Source: CAYPHA01 sp964410215
GTDB taxonomy: Bacteria > Calditrichota > Calditrichia > Calditrichales > CAYPHA01
Assembly: GCA_964410215.1 (NCBI GenBank)
Contig: CAYPHA010000013.1
Location: forward strand, 18,872-82,871
Length of the DNA stretch: 64,000 nucleotides
Reading direction: 5' to 3'
Part shown: positions 8,275 through 17,344 of the stretch, piece by piece
Position numbering within the stretch: position 1 is the stretch's first letter
Layout: each line of letters starts with the position of its first letter
The notes under the pieces: generated by a model
Seen by the model: only the letters and a program-made list of their open reading frames with translations
Database searches by the model: none
What the model was told of the DNA's origin: nothing
Translations under genes and position numbers: made by a program

Positions 8275-9277
8275 AAAAGTTAAGATAAGTGCGGTCAGCC
8301 ATTATGTACCCGATAAAGTTTTAACAAATTTCGATCTGGAACGCATGGTCGATACAAGTGATGAGTGGATTCGCACCCGGACGGGCATCCGGGAACGCCG
8401 CATCCTGGAAGAGGGGAAAGCTACTTCAGATATGGCTGCGGAAGCGGTAAAAACGCTCTGTAAGCAGCGTGGTATCGATCCAATGGAGATTGATGTTATA
8501 ATCGTAGCCACGGTTACACCGGATATGTTCTTCCCGAGTACCGGTAACCTCGTTCAGGAAAAAGTCGGTGCCAGAAATGCCTGGTCCTTCGATGTTGCTG
8601 CCGCCTGTTCCGGTTTTTTGTTTGCCCTCAAAGTCGGTGCGCAGTTTATAAAAGCCGGTACGCATGAGAAAGTGGTCGTTATCGGTGCCGATAAAATGAC
8701 AGCCATTGTTAATTATCGTGACCGGAATACATGCGTTCTTTTCGGGGATGCCGCCGGAGCGGTTCTGCTGGAACCGGCGGAAGAGGATGAAAATGCCATT
8801 ATCGATTTCAAGCTGTATTCAGACGGAAGCGGTGCTGAATATCTGAAAATGAAAGCCGGAGGCAGTCTGAATCCGGCCTCGCTTGAAACCATTGCCAACG
8901 ACTGGCACTTTATCTACCAGGATGGCAAATCGGTATTTAAATTTGCCGTGCAGAAGATGTCGGATGTGGCTTTTGAGATACTCGATGAGCACAATTTTAC
9001 GGGTAAAGACCTGAAATTACTGGTACCGCACCAGGCGAATCTAAGGATTATTGACGCCACTGTAAACCGTATCGGTGTTGATTATGATAAGGTTATGATC
9101 AATATCGAACGGTTCGGCAACACGACAGCGGCGACCATACCGCTGGCCTTGTCCGAAGCGTACCAGATGGGAAGACTGGAACCGGGTGACCTGGTTCTCT
9201 TTGCCACGTTTGGGGGCGGTTTTACCTGGGGAAGTGCGTTATTGAACTGGGCCATTGAAAAACCAGAATCTGCGTAA
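8267..9277 (+). CDS. fabH: 3-oxoacyl-ACP synthase III
   Basis: 336 residues, thiolase fold. The catalytic triad is visible: Cys in DVAAACSGF, His in PHQANLRI and Asn in ERFGNTTAAT. It condenses acetyl-CoA (or a branched starter) with malonyl-ACP to start fatty acid synthesis. The ATG overlaps the plsX stop. It lies 108 bp upstream of fabD. Confidence 0.97.
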   Translation: MIKKVKISAVSHYVPDKVLTNFDLERMVDTSDEWIRTRTGIRERRILEEGKATSDMAAEAVKTLCKQRGIDPMEIDVIIVATVTPDMFFPSTGNLVQEKVGARNAWSFDVAAACSGFLFALKVGAQFIKAGTHEKVVVIGADKMTAIVNYRDRNTCVLFGDAAGAVLLEPAEEDENAIIDFKLYSDGSGAEYLKMKAGGSLNPASLETIANDWHFIYQDGKSVFKFAVQKMSDVAFEILDEHNFTGKDLKLLVPHQANLRIIDATVNRIGVDYDKVMINIERFGNTTAATIPLALSEAYQMGRLEPGDLVLFATFGGGFTWGSALLNWAIEKPESA

Positions 9278-9385
9278 GAAGGATATGAAAAATATCCGTA
9301 CGCGTTTCCAATATTGATAAAAAAAAAGAACAGGAACTGCTGAACAAGCAGTTGCGGGATCCAAACTGCACACAGGATTTCTAAA

Positions 9386-10312
9386 ATGAATAAAATTGCA
9401 TTTATCTTTCCGGGCCAGGCCTCCCAGTACGTGGGCATGATGCAGGACCTCTATGACAGGTTTGACACAGCCCGTTCGCTGTTAAACCGGGCCGATGAGA
9501 TTCTCGGATACGATCTGAAACAAATTTGCTTTAACGGTCCTGAGGAGGAGTTGAAACAGACAAACATCACACAACCGGCAATTTTCGTGCACAGTGTGAT
9601 CGTATATGAGCTGATTAAAGACCGTATGCCGGTACATGGCGTTGCCGGACACAGCCTGGGTGAATACAGCGCCCTCGTCGCAGCCGGGGCACTGAACTTT
9701 GAAAACGGTCTGGAACTGGTAAAAGTCAGAAGCCGGCTTATGCATGAAGCCGGTACGAAGCGGCCCGGTGGTATGGGAGCCTTGATCGGGCTCAGCCCTG
9801 AACAGGTGAAGGAACTATGTGACAGCCTGTCCGAGGAGGGCATTCTGCAGCCGGCAAATTTTAATTCACCCGGGCAGATTGCCATATCCGGTGAAACGGA
9901 CATGGTACAAAAGGGCCTGGAAAAAGCCAGGGAAATGGGTGCTAAAAAGGCCGTGGAACTGGTGGTCTCCGGCGCTTTCCACAGTCCGTTGATGTCCGAT
10001 GCCCAGGAGGGGCTGGCCAATGCGATTCGCGCTACCGCTATCAGAGATGCGGCAATACCACTGTATTCAAATGTGACGGCGGAACCCGTGCAGTCGGCAG
10101 AGGATATTCAAAACCGGTTACTGGAACAGTTAACCCATCCCGTGTTATGGCAGAATATTATTGAACAAATGATACAGGACGGTTTCAGCTCATTTTACGA
10201 GGTCGGACCCGGCAAAGTGCTAAAAGGATTGTTAAAACGAATCGACCGGTCTGTACCGTGTACGGAAATCGGCATGTATGAGGCTGTACAACATCTTGGA
10301 GAATCATCATGA
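9386..10312 (+). CDS. fabD: Malonyl-CoA:ACP transacylase
   Basis: 308 residues. The nucleophile elbow GHSLGEYSAL carries the catalytic Ser, and the partner His is in SGAFHSPLM. FPGQASQYVGM is the typical N-terminus. It moves malonyl groups from CoA to ACP. The stop overlaps the fabG start (ATGA), so the two are translationally coupled. The 108 bp before it hold no gene; a small hairpin is present there without a T-run on this strand. Confidence 0.97.
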   Translation: MNKIAFIFPGQASQYVGMMQDLYDRFDTARSLLNRADEILGYDLKQICFNGPEEELKQTNITQPAIFVHSVIVYELIKDRMPVHGVAGHSLGEYSALVAAGALNFENGLELVKVRSRLMHEAGTKRPGGMGALIGLSPEQVKELCDSLSEEGILQPANFNSPGQIAISGETDMVQKGLEKAREMGAKKAVELVVSGAFHSPLMSDAQEGLANAIRATAIRDAAIPLYSNVTAEPVQSAEDIQNRLLEQLTHPVLWQNIIEQMIQDGFSSFYEVGPGKVLKGLLKRIDRSVPCTEIGMYEAVQHLGESS

Positions 10313-11049
10313 TACATGAAGGTAAAGTGGCAATTGTAACCGGAGCGGCAAGGGGAATCGGTAAAGCCATTGCCAGAAAACTGGCTGATAACGGCTGTCA
10401 TATCGTCATTTCCGATATTCTTGCGGACGAAGCCGAAGCGACCGCAAAGGAACTGGCACAGGCGGGCGTTCAAACACTGGCGGTGAAAACTGATATTTCA
10501 AAAAAAGAAGATATTGACACGCTGATATCCAAAACAGTGGAAACATTCGGCACGATCGACTACCTGGTTAACAATGCCGGTATCACACGTGATAACCTGG
10601 CCATTCGTATGTCCGAACAGGAATGGGATATGGTTCTGGATATCAATCTCAAGGGCAGTTTTTTCTGTGCGCAGCAGGTTGCCAAAGTGATGATGAAGAA
10701 ACGGACCGGCCGCATCGTGAATATCGCTTCTGTCAGCGGCATCCTCGGCACGGCGGGACAGGCCAATTATGCTTCGTCAAAGGCCGGATTGATTGCCCTG
10801 ACCAAGGTGCTGGCAAGGGAACTGGGTGCCAGAAATATCAATGTAAATGCCGTGGCTCCCGGATTTATCTTAACTGAAATGACCGATACACTTGCAGAAA
10901 ATGTAAAAGAAGATTATCTTTCACAAATTCCTTTGAAAAGAGCAGGCACGCCGGAGGATGTAGCCGATGTCGTTCACTTTCTGGTTTCGCCTGAATCCGC
11001 TTATGTCTCCGGAGTCGTAATAAGCGTTTCCGGCGGAATGGTGATGTAA
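10309..11049 (+). CDS. fabG: 3-oxoacyl-ACP reductase
   Basis: 246 residues, classical short-chain dehydrogenase. TGAARGIG forms the NADPH loop, NNAG follows, and the catalytic Ser and YxxxK are seen in IASVSGI and YASSK. It reduces 3-ketoacyl-ACP in the elongation cycle. It overlaps fabD by 4 bases and sits 56 bp before acpP. Confidence 0.96.
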   Translation: MIHEGKVAIVTGAARGIGKAIARKLADNGCHIVISDILADEAEATAKELAQAGVQTLAVKTDISKKEDIDTLISKTVETFGTIDYLVNNAGITRDNLAIRMSEQEWDMVLDINLKGSFFCAQQVAKVMMKKRTGRIVNIASVSGILGTAGQANYASSKAGLIALTKVLARELGARNINVNAVAPGFILTEMTDTLAENVKEDYLSQIPLKRAGTPEDVADVVHFLVSPESAYVSGVVISVSGGMVM

Positions 11050-11105
11050 GTTTTTGTAAATAAACCTGTAAGTAACATATTGAAGGTATTAATAAGGAGG
11101 AAAGA

Positions 11106-11339
11106 ATGGATACTGATGCTCAAGTAAAAGAGATTATTATCGATCAGCTGGGAGTCAATGAGGACCAGGTTAAACCGGAAGCTTCATTTATTGATGATCT
11201 TGGTGCTGACAGTCTTGACACGGTTGAACTGGTAATGGCATTTGAAGAGAAATTCGATATCGAAATTCCTGATGAGGATGCCGAAAAGATGCGTACGGTC
11301 GGTGACGCTATAGCGTACCTGAAAGAAAAACTGGGGTAG
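11106..11339 (+). CDS. acpP: Acyl carrier protein
   Basis: 77 acidic residues with the phosphopantetheine attachment motif GADSLDTVEL. AAGGAGG precedes the ATG with good spacing. The gene is followed by a strong hairpin, which would let acpP be transcribed in excess of fabF, as expected for such an abundant protein. Confidence 0.98.
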   Translation: MDTDAQVKEIIIDQLGVNEDQVKPEASFIDDLGADSLDTVELVMAFEEKFDIEIPDEDAEKMRTVGDAIAYLKEKLG

Positions 11340-11367
11340 TACGATTTCAAAATTTGCGTCAAAATAG

Positions 11368-11408
11368 AAACAATCCTTTTGAGATATCTTAAGGATTGTT
11401 TTTATTTA
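11368..11408 (+). terminator. Rho-independent terminator between acpP and fabF
   Basis: A perfect 11-bp inverted repeat (AAACAATCCTT at 11368-11378, AAGGATTGTTT at 11391-11401) runs into a T-rich tail. It splits the fab cluster transcriptionally. I see no good promoter before fabF, so partial read-through is likely. Confidence 0.8.
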
Positions 11409-11511
11409 TAAGAGAACGCCCTGATTGTCATTGTCTATTCTCGGACCACTGCTGCAAACTGTCTGTTCTCGTCTAAGAAATCAGATTTGTATGATCAAAA
11501 ATGGTGGGTTT

Positions 11512-12762
11512 ATGGAAAAACGTCGTGTGGTAGTTACCGGTCTGGGTGCCATTACACCTGTCGGTAGCACGGTTGAGGAAACCTGGAAAAACATTCTGAA
11601 CGGTATCAGCGGGGTCGGAAAAATCACCCAGTTTGATACTGAAAAATATAGCACGAAGATCGCCGCGGAAGTAAAGAACTACGATCCCCTGAATTATTTC
11701 GAGAAGAAGGAAGCCCGCAAGCTGGACCGTTTTGCCCAGTTTGCCATCATTGCCGCACGGGAGGCCGTCGAAAAATCGGGAATAGATTTTGAGCAGGAAA
11801 ACCGTGACCGGGTCGGTGTCATCATCGGTTCCGGTATCGGGGGGATGAATACGTTCCAGACAGAGTTTGAGAAGTTGCTTACGCAGGGGCCGCGGAGGGT
11901 GAGTCCGCATTTCATACCCCAGCTCATCAGTGATATCGTCTCAGGGCATGTTTCCATTATGTATAATCTCAAGGGGCCCAACTACGCGACCACCTCGGCC
12001 TGTGCCACCTCCGGTCACAGCATCGGGCTGGGCGTGCGTACCATTCAATATGGTGACGCGGATATGATGATTTGCGGCGGTGCGGAAGCAGCCGTCAATG
12101 AAATGGGCGTGTCCGGGTTCAGCAATATGAAAGCGATATCCACCCTGAATGAAACACCCGAACTGGCCAGCCGGCCGTTCGACCTGGATCGTGACGGTTT
12201 TGTTATCGGCGAAGGGGCCGGCGTTGTGGTCCTGGAGGAACTGGAACATGCAAAAGCCCGTGGCGCCCGTATTTATGCGGAAGCGGCCGGTATTGGTTTT
12301 ACAGGTGATGCTTTCCATGTCACACAGCCTGCACCGGGCGGCGAAGGTGCCGTTCGTGCCATGCGTCTGTGTATCGAAGATGCCGGACTGACCCTCGATG
12401 ATGTCGATTATATCAATGCACACGGGACCTCGACACCCTTCAATGACAGGAACGAGACGGAGGCGATTAAGACGCTGTTTGGCGAGAGAGCCTACGACCT
12501 TAAAATCAGTTCTTCCAAGTCCATGACCGGTCACTTGCTTGGTGCGGCCGGAGCGGTTGAGTTGATCCTTTCCAGTCTGGCCATACAGGACAGTAAAGTT
12601 CCACCCACGGCCAATTACCGGACACCGGATCCCGATTGTGACCTGGACTATGTCCCGAACACATTCATCGATGCGCCGGTCCGGGTGGCAGTCAGCAACT
12701 CGTTCGGATTCGGTGGTCATAATGCCTGTCTCTGTGTAAAAGCAGCTGACTTCGGGCGATAA
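11512..12762 (+). CDS. fabF: 3-oxoacyl-ACP synthase II
   Basis: 416 residues from the ATG at 11512 (MEKRRVVVTGLGAITPVG). The frame is open upstream to 11425, but the extra residues do not belong to the family. Catalytic Cys in TTSACATSGH, His in NAHGTSTPFND and His in MTGHLLGAAGA are all present. It elongates acyl-ACP with malonyl-ACP. It is followed 6 bp later by rnc, a frequent pairing. Confidence 0.96.
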   Translation: MEKRRVVVTGLGAITPVGSTVEETWKNILNGISGVGKITQFDTEKYSTKIAAEVKNYDPLNYFEKKEARKLDRFAQFAIIAAREAVEKSGIDFEQENRDRVGVIIGSGIGGMNTFQTEFEKLLTQGPRRVSPHFIPQLISDIVSGHVSIMYNLKGPNYATTSACATSGHSIGLGVRTIQYGDADMMICGGAEAAVNEMGVSGFSNMKAISTLNETPELASRPFDLDRDGFVIGEGAGVVVLEELEHAKARGARIYAEAAGIGFTGDAFHVTQPAPGGEGAVRAMRLCIEDAGLTLDDVDYINAHGTSTPFNDRNETEAIKTLFGERAYDLKISSSKSMTGHLLGAAGAVELILSSLAIQDSKVPPTANYRTPDPDCDLDYVPNTFIDAPVRVAVSNSFGFGGHNACLCVKAADFGR

Positions 12763-12768
12763 TTTTCA

Positions 12769-13590
12769 ATGCGCTTTATCAGAAGACGTACGTCCTATAT
12801 GATAAAAAAAATAATCCAAAGGATTGGTAAAAAAAACAGGGGCAGGGAAAAATACCCTGTTGATATTGCTGCCGTGGAAAGCAGTATACATTATCAGTTC
12901 CGTGACAAGAATCTGCTTCTGCTTGCCCTGAAGCACCGTTCCTACCAGAATGGAAGTACTGAAAATGGTATTGAGTCAAATGAACGGCTGGAATTTCTGG
13001 GTGATGCCGTTCTTGATCTGATCACGACCGAGCATTTGTACAGTCATTTTACGGACCATGATGAAGGAACGCTTTCAAAGAAAAAATCCGTCCTGGTATC
13101 CCGCCAGGTACTTGGGCATATTACGGAGCAGCTCGGGCTGGGCCGATATCTTCTCATAAACAAAGGTGAGGAAAAGACAGGGGGGCGCAGCCGCCGGTCC
13201 AACCTGGCCAATCTTTTTGAGGCGCTTCTTGGTGCGATCTACCTGGATGCCGGAATGGAGCCGTCACGTAAATTTGTTGATACTTTCGTCCTGAAACGCA
13301 GTGAAGAATTTCTTTCCACCAATACCTTTTTTAATTATAAATCCGGTTTGCTTGAATTCGCCCAGTCCCGCGGCTGGGGATTTCCGAAATACCAGGTCAT
13401 CAGTGAAAAGGGGCCGGATCATGATAAAAAATTCGTCGTTGTTGCCAAAGTAAACAATAAATGGTCGGCGAAAGGTTCGGGCCGGAGTAAGAAGAAGGCG
13501 GAACAGCGGGCCGCCCAGAATCTTTTAAATAAATTAGCGTCAGAAAAAGCGGAACCGTCAGAACACGAAAAAAATATCGCGGTTAAATAA
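12769..13590 (+). CDS. rnc: Ribonuclease III
   Basis: 273 residues. The signature NERLEFLGDAVLDL and the second acidic site in NLFEALLGAIYLD show an active RNase III domain. A double-stranded RNA-binding domain occupies about residues 185-255, ending in KKAEQRAAQNLL. It cleaves structured rRNA and mRNA. The ATG at 12769 lacks a clear ribosome-binding site; an ATG at 12799 is an alternative. It ends the fatty-acid cluster, and the AT-rich polysaccharide locus begins 43 bp later. Confidence 0.95.
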   Translation: MRFIRRRTSYMIKKIIQRIGKKNRGREKYPVDIAAVESSIHYQFRDKNLLLLALKHRSYQNGSTENGIESNERLEFLGDAVLDLITTEHLYSHFTDHDEGTLSKKKSVLVSRQVLGHITEQLGLGRYLLINKGEEKTGGRSRRSNLANLFEALLGAIYLDAGMEPSRKFVDTFVLKRSEEFLSTNTFFNYKSGLLEFAQSRGWGFPKYQVISEKGPDHDKKFVVVAKVNNKWSAKGSGRSKKKAEQRAAQNLLNKLASEKAEPSEHEKNIAVK

Positions 13591-13633
13591 GGGCCGCTCA
13601 ACGGACTGTAGACATAATAGCACAGGAAATGTT

Positions 13634-14890
13634 ATGAGAAAAATTTTCTTTATCGTCATAGCACTCAGTTTTTCTTTATTTTTACAAAATTATGCTCAGG
13701 AGCAGCAGCAACTTCCATTACTTGATGTGCAAAATAAAAAGTTTCCGAATTCGTTCGAGCGTTTTTACCGAACGCGTTCCATTATACAAACTATTGCACC
13801 GCAAGTACTGGAAGCAGAACTTGAAGCGAATAATTATATTGTCGGTCCCGGAGATCAATTTAAAATTAGTGTGTTTGGTGCAGCCGAAAAGGAGTTTAAC
13901 CTTACATTACTTCCCGAGGGTTCGGTAGTTGTTGACGGTATTGGAGAATATGAGTTAAAAGGTTTAACGCTTCATGAAGCAAAAAAAATAATAAAAACTG
14001 AAATTCAGAAATATTATATAAATGCAGAAATACGAGTTAACCTGACCGGCCTACGCAAATTCAGGGTATATCTCACCGGAGAAGTAAATAATCCCGGAAC
14101 TTATTTTGCGCAGGGTTCAGATAGAATTTCAGATGTGTTGGAGGTCGCAGCTCCAACGGAACCGCGTAACAGCGAAGAACCAAGGTCCGGACTGAATGAT
14201 TGGGCTGATGATACAAAAATAGAAATACACCGCCTGGATGGCACCGTTTTAGAAATTGATATTACACAATTTTACAGATTTGGAGATAAATCACATAATC
14301 CCTATTTGCAGGGAGGTGATATCATATTTGCACCCTCAATTAATCTTTCCGAATCCTACGTCATTATCGAAGGAAATGTCGGATATCAGGGAATATATTC
14401 CCTGAAGGACAATGAAAATCTGTTTCAGTTTTTGCGTCGTGTTTCAGCGTTAAGCAAACGTTCCAACCTCGAGAATATAATCCTTGTCCGGGATGAACAA
14501 AAAACCAGTATTGATCTTCTTCATAATCAGGAAGATTATATGGATTTTAAACTGCAGGACAGGGATAAAATAATTATTCCGGTTTTGTTCAGAACGGTTT
14601 ATGTACGGGGTGAAGTATTTGCTCCGGGAGAACTTCCATATCTTGCCAACTACAGAGCTAAAGATTATATCGGGCAAGCAGGTGCACTGGATTCAGGTGT
14701 GGGTGAAGATGATATCATCGTTATAAGGCAAACGAACGGTGAAGTTCTGAAAGGTGGCGATGTGATCGTTGAAAAAGGTGATACGATTATTTTGCCAAAG
14801 CGAAGCAGGGAAGTATTCAAGGATTACATGACTATTTTTGCACCGATCATTTCATTGCTTATTGCTACTGTAGCACTTGTACAAAATTAA
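13634..14890 (+). CDS. Outer-membrane polysaccharide export protein (Wza-like)
   Basis: 418 residues. A signal peptide (RKIFFIVIALSFSLFLQNYAQ) is followed by a polysaccharide export domain with YIVGPGDQFKISVFG at about residues 70-85. Two or three SLBB-type beta-grasp repeats follow (VYLTGEVNNPGTYF, VIIEGNVGYQGIY, VYVRGEVFAPGELPY). A C-terminal hydrophobic helix ends the protein, as in the alpha-barrel of Wza. There is no lipobox cysteine after the signal. It is the first gene of the locus and should form the outer-membrane exit channel. Confidence 0.9.
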   Translation: MRKIFFIVIALSFSLFLQNYAQEQQQLPLLDVQNKKFPNSFERFYRTRSIIQTIAPQVLEAELEANNYIVGPGDQFKISVFGAAEKEFNLTLLPEGSVVVDGIGEYELKGLTLHEAKKIIKTEIQKYYINAEIRVNLTGLRKFRVYLTGEVNNPGTYFAQGSDRISDVLEVAAPTEPRNSEEPRSGLNDWADDTKIEIHRLDGTVLEIDITQFYRFGDKSHNPYLQGGDIIFAPSINLSESYVIIEGNVGYQGIYSLKDNENLFQFLRRVSALSKRSNLENIILVRDEQKTSIDLLHNQEDYMDFKLQDRDKIIIPVLFRTVYVRGEVFAPGELPYLANYRAKDYIGQAGALDSGVGEDDIIVIRQTNGEVLKGGDVIVEKGDTIILPKRSREVFKDYMTIFAPIISLLIATVALVQN

Positions 14891-14926
14891 ATATATGAGA
14901 ATTTAAATTTTAACAGAGAGATTGAA

Positions 14927-16048
14927 ATGGTTAATAAAGAAAGTCTATTCTGGAATCTTATAAGAATTTTATGGCAAAGAAAAATGATTATCGGAATCAG
15001 TATTTTTTGTGCAGCCCTATTAACTTTCATAATCACCACATTAATGCCAAAAACATATAAGGCATCACTTACATTTATTGTAAACGAGGAGGAAAGTGGT
15101 CTGAACATCAGTTCTATGATCAGTGATTTGCCCTTTAACCTTGGAGGAATGGGTACCACAAATGTCGATAAATATATGGCTCTTCTCGAGACAAGGCGGA
15201 TTAAGGATAAATTGATTAAAGAATTCGACCTTTGGAATGAATATGGTCAGGATTATATTGAACATGTTTACAAGGAATTGAACAATAATATAGATGTTAT
15301 TGACAATCTGAATCGTACAGTTACAATTAATTGTTATTTTAAACGTGAACCTGAAAAAGCTGCGAAAATGGTTCAGATGATGTATGATGAACTCTACGTT
15401 TATTCGCTTGAGCTTCAGAAAGAGAAATCAAAGGATTACCGAGAATTTCTCGAGAGGAATCTGGAAGAGACATTTTCTACACTTAAAACTCTTGAGGATT
15501 CCCTTCAAAAATTCCAGATAGAACACCGTATTGTCAAATTTGACGAACAAGCCGAGTATTCTTTTCAGGCACTTGCCGGACTTGAAGCTCAGAACATGCT
15601 TTACGGCATTGAATATGAATTTTTGAAATCATCGGTATCACCTGATAATCCTGAATTAAAAGAAGTAAAGCGAAAATTGGAGGCCATACAAAGGAATAAA
15701 AACGACCTTTATCAAAATGGAGAAGAATACATAATAGCTTTTGATAAAATGCCCCAGTATGGTCTTACTTATTATCGTTTATTCAGGGATATAACCATTC
15801 AGCAAGAGATACTGAAAATACTTTTACCCATTGTTCAAAATGCCCGGATTGAAGAGACCAAAGAAACTGTAAATATCCAGATTGTAGATCCGCCGTTTAT
15901 ACCTCAATATAAACATAAACCAAAACGATTAACCTATATGATTGTAGTCACTTTCCTTCTTACTGTTTTTGAAATATTATACTTCAGCATTCTCGATGCT
16001 TACAAAAAAAACAAATCTGAAATAGATGCCTGGGTAACCAAAGAATGA
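14927..16048 (+). CDS. Chain-length determinant (Wzz/PCP family) protein
   Basis: 373 residues with the expected two transmembrane segments, one near residues 18-40 and one near 340-362, flanking a periplasmic, partly coiled-coil region. It begins with a Wzz-like N-terminus followed by PKTYKASLTFIV. No Walker motifs or tyrosine-kinase domain follow, so it is a PCP without a fused kinase. It likely sets polymer length with the downstream Wzy. The stop overlaps the next start by 4 bases. Confidence 0.85.
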   Translation: MVNKESLFWNLIRILWQRKMIIGISIFCAALLTFIITTLMPKTYKASLTFIVNEEESGLNISSMISDLPFNLGGMGTTNVDKYMALLETRRIKDKLIKEFDLWNEYGQDYIEHVYKELNNNIDVIDNLNRTVTINCYFKREPEKAAKMVQMMYDELYVYSLELQKEKSKDYREFLERNLEETFSTLKTLEDSLQKFQIEHRIVKFDEQAEYSFQALAGLEAQNMLYGIEYEFLKSSVSPDNPELKEVKRKLEAIQRNKNDLYQNGEEYIIAFDKMPQYGLTYYRLFRDITIQQEILKILLPIVQNARIEETKETVNIQIVDPPFIPQYKHKPKRLTYMIVVTFLLTVFEILYFSILDAYKKNKSEIDAWVTKE

Positions 16049-17310
16049 TTAGAAGGGGTCTCGTACTTTTTTCACCGATGATTGTTTTCACAATCACGTG
16101 GTTTGTAACAATTGGCTTATATTTACTAAATCCGTTCCAGCTGGATACTGTTTCCATCTACACCTGGTTTGTTATTTTTGCAGGTTTATCCATGGTTTAT
16201 GCTGGTTTTTACACAGCAAAGATGCTCAGCGAGGGATTTGTAGTAAAGCTGCATTTCTCGGAACGTGGACAATTACCCTTTTCATTGCATAATATCCAAT
16301 GGATAATTATTATTCTCTCCACTATCAGCTTGATCGGAAGATTCGGGACCAGTTATATGGTTTATACACAGATAGGAGGTATCGAGAAGTATCTTCTTGA
16401 AGCTGATGCCGTAAGAAAGTTCCTTGTTCAAACGGCACAGGGGAATACAGGCGTTAACATGGTTTATTATAAAATTTTCAGTTATTTGGGTAGTTTTACA
16501 ACGATAGCAGTTGTCCTTGCGGGGGCGGTTTCAAATTTAAAAAAATCAAAATTATTAAGTGTTTATCCTTTGTTGGTGGCTGCGTTTCATTCAGTTGTAA
16601 CACTGCAACGTGTTTATTTTGTAAAACACTATGTAATCTGGATGGCAGTATCTTTTATTATTATTTATTTTTATCCAACATCAGAGCAAAAAGAAGCGAT
16701 AAAGAAATTTATCCGAAGCGTCATTACGTTCATTTTTATTACATTCATTTTCGTTACCGTGGTTGTAGTGCTTCGACATCTTCTTGTACCTGGGAGCCAG
16801 CTGTCAAAAATAATTAACAATTTTTATTTTTATATTGCCGGAAACATATTCTGGCTAGACAAATATCTTATGACGGATCCAGACGTTCTGCATGGGACTT
16901 CAATATTGAGATCTTTTGTTTCATGGTTTGCACGTTTTGGCTTAATTGAAGAAGGTTCAATTATGTCGCCTCATTACGAATTTTATAAGCTTTATGATAC
17001 TCTGGGAAATACATTTACTTATCTCCGTATTCCCTATGAGGATTTCAGTATTGCAGGGGTTGTAATATATTCATATGTTTGGGGGTGGAGCGCCTTCTAT
17101 ATATTAAAAAAATATCTAGAAAAATTTTCCCTTGTTCGATTATACCTTGCCGCATTGCTTATATATTCTTTTTTTTGGTCATTTTTCGGATTCGGTTTAA
17201 CGGCAATAACAACGATTGTTTGGAAAGCATTTTTGTTTTTTCTGGTAGATCATTTTTTCCTGCATGAACCACAAAAAAGGCAACCCATTCAAGCAATAAA
17301 TACCCGATAG
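16045..17310 (+). CDS. Putative Wzy-type polysaccharide polymerase
   Basis: 421 residues, almost entirely hydrophobic, with around ten predicted membrane spans and one larger periplasmic loop. This is the usual look of O-antigen/exopolysaccharide polymerases, which share little sequence. Position between a chain-length protein and glycosyltransferases supports the role. Specificity cannot be read from sequence. It overlaps the upstream gene by ATGA. Confidence 0.65.
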   Translation: MIRRGLVLFSPMIVFTITWFVTIGLYLLNPFQLDTVSIYTWFVIFAGLSMVYAGFYTAKMLSEGFVVKLHFSERGQLPFSLHNIQWIIIILSTISLIGRFGTSYMVYTQIGGIEKYLLEADAVRKFLVQTAQGNTGVNMVYYKIFSYLGSFTTIAVVLAGAVSNLKKSKLLSVYPLLVAAFHSVVTLQRVYFVKHYVIWMAVSFIIIYFYPTSEQKEAIKKFIRSVITFIFITFIFVTVVVVLRHLLVPGSQLSKIINNFYFYIAGNIFWLDKYLMTDPDVLHGTSILRSFVSWFARFGLIEEGSIMSPHYEFYKLYDTLGNTFTYLRIPYEDFSIAGVVIYSYVWGWSAFYILKKYLEKFSLVRLYLAALLIYSFFWSFFGFGLTAITTIVWKAFLFFLVDHFFLHEPQKRQPIQAINTR

Positions 17311-17344
17311 TTATTAGGGATCATGTGACAACGAATTAGTTTAT

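Noticed and set aside
9335..9353. Hairpin AACTGCT/AGCAGTT between fabH and fabD
   Set aside because: The T-run lies only on the minus strand, where there is no gene to terminate. It does not interrupt the plus-strand cluster and was not called a terminator.
11425..11511. Upstream extension of fabF to 11425
   Set aside because: The extra 29 residues do not match the family, overlap the hairpin's downstream region, and the ATG at 11512 gives the conserved N-terminus.
13591..13633. JUMPstart/ops antitermination element before the polysaccharide locus
   Set aside because: No GGCGGTAG-like sequence is present in the 43-bp gap, and there is little room for a hairpin.
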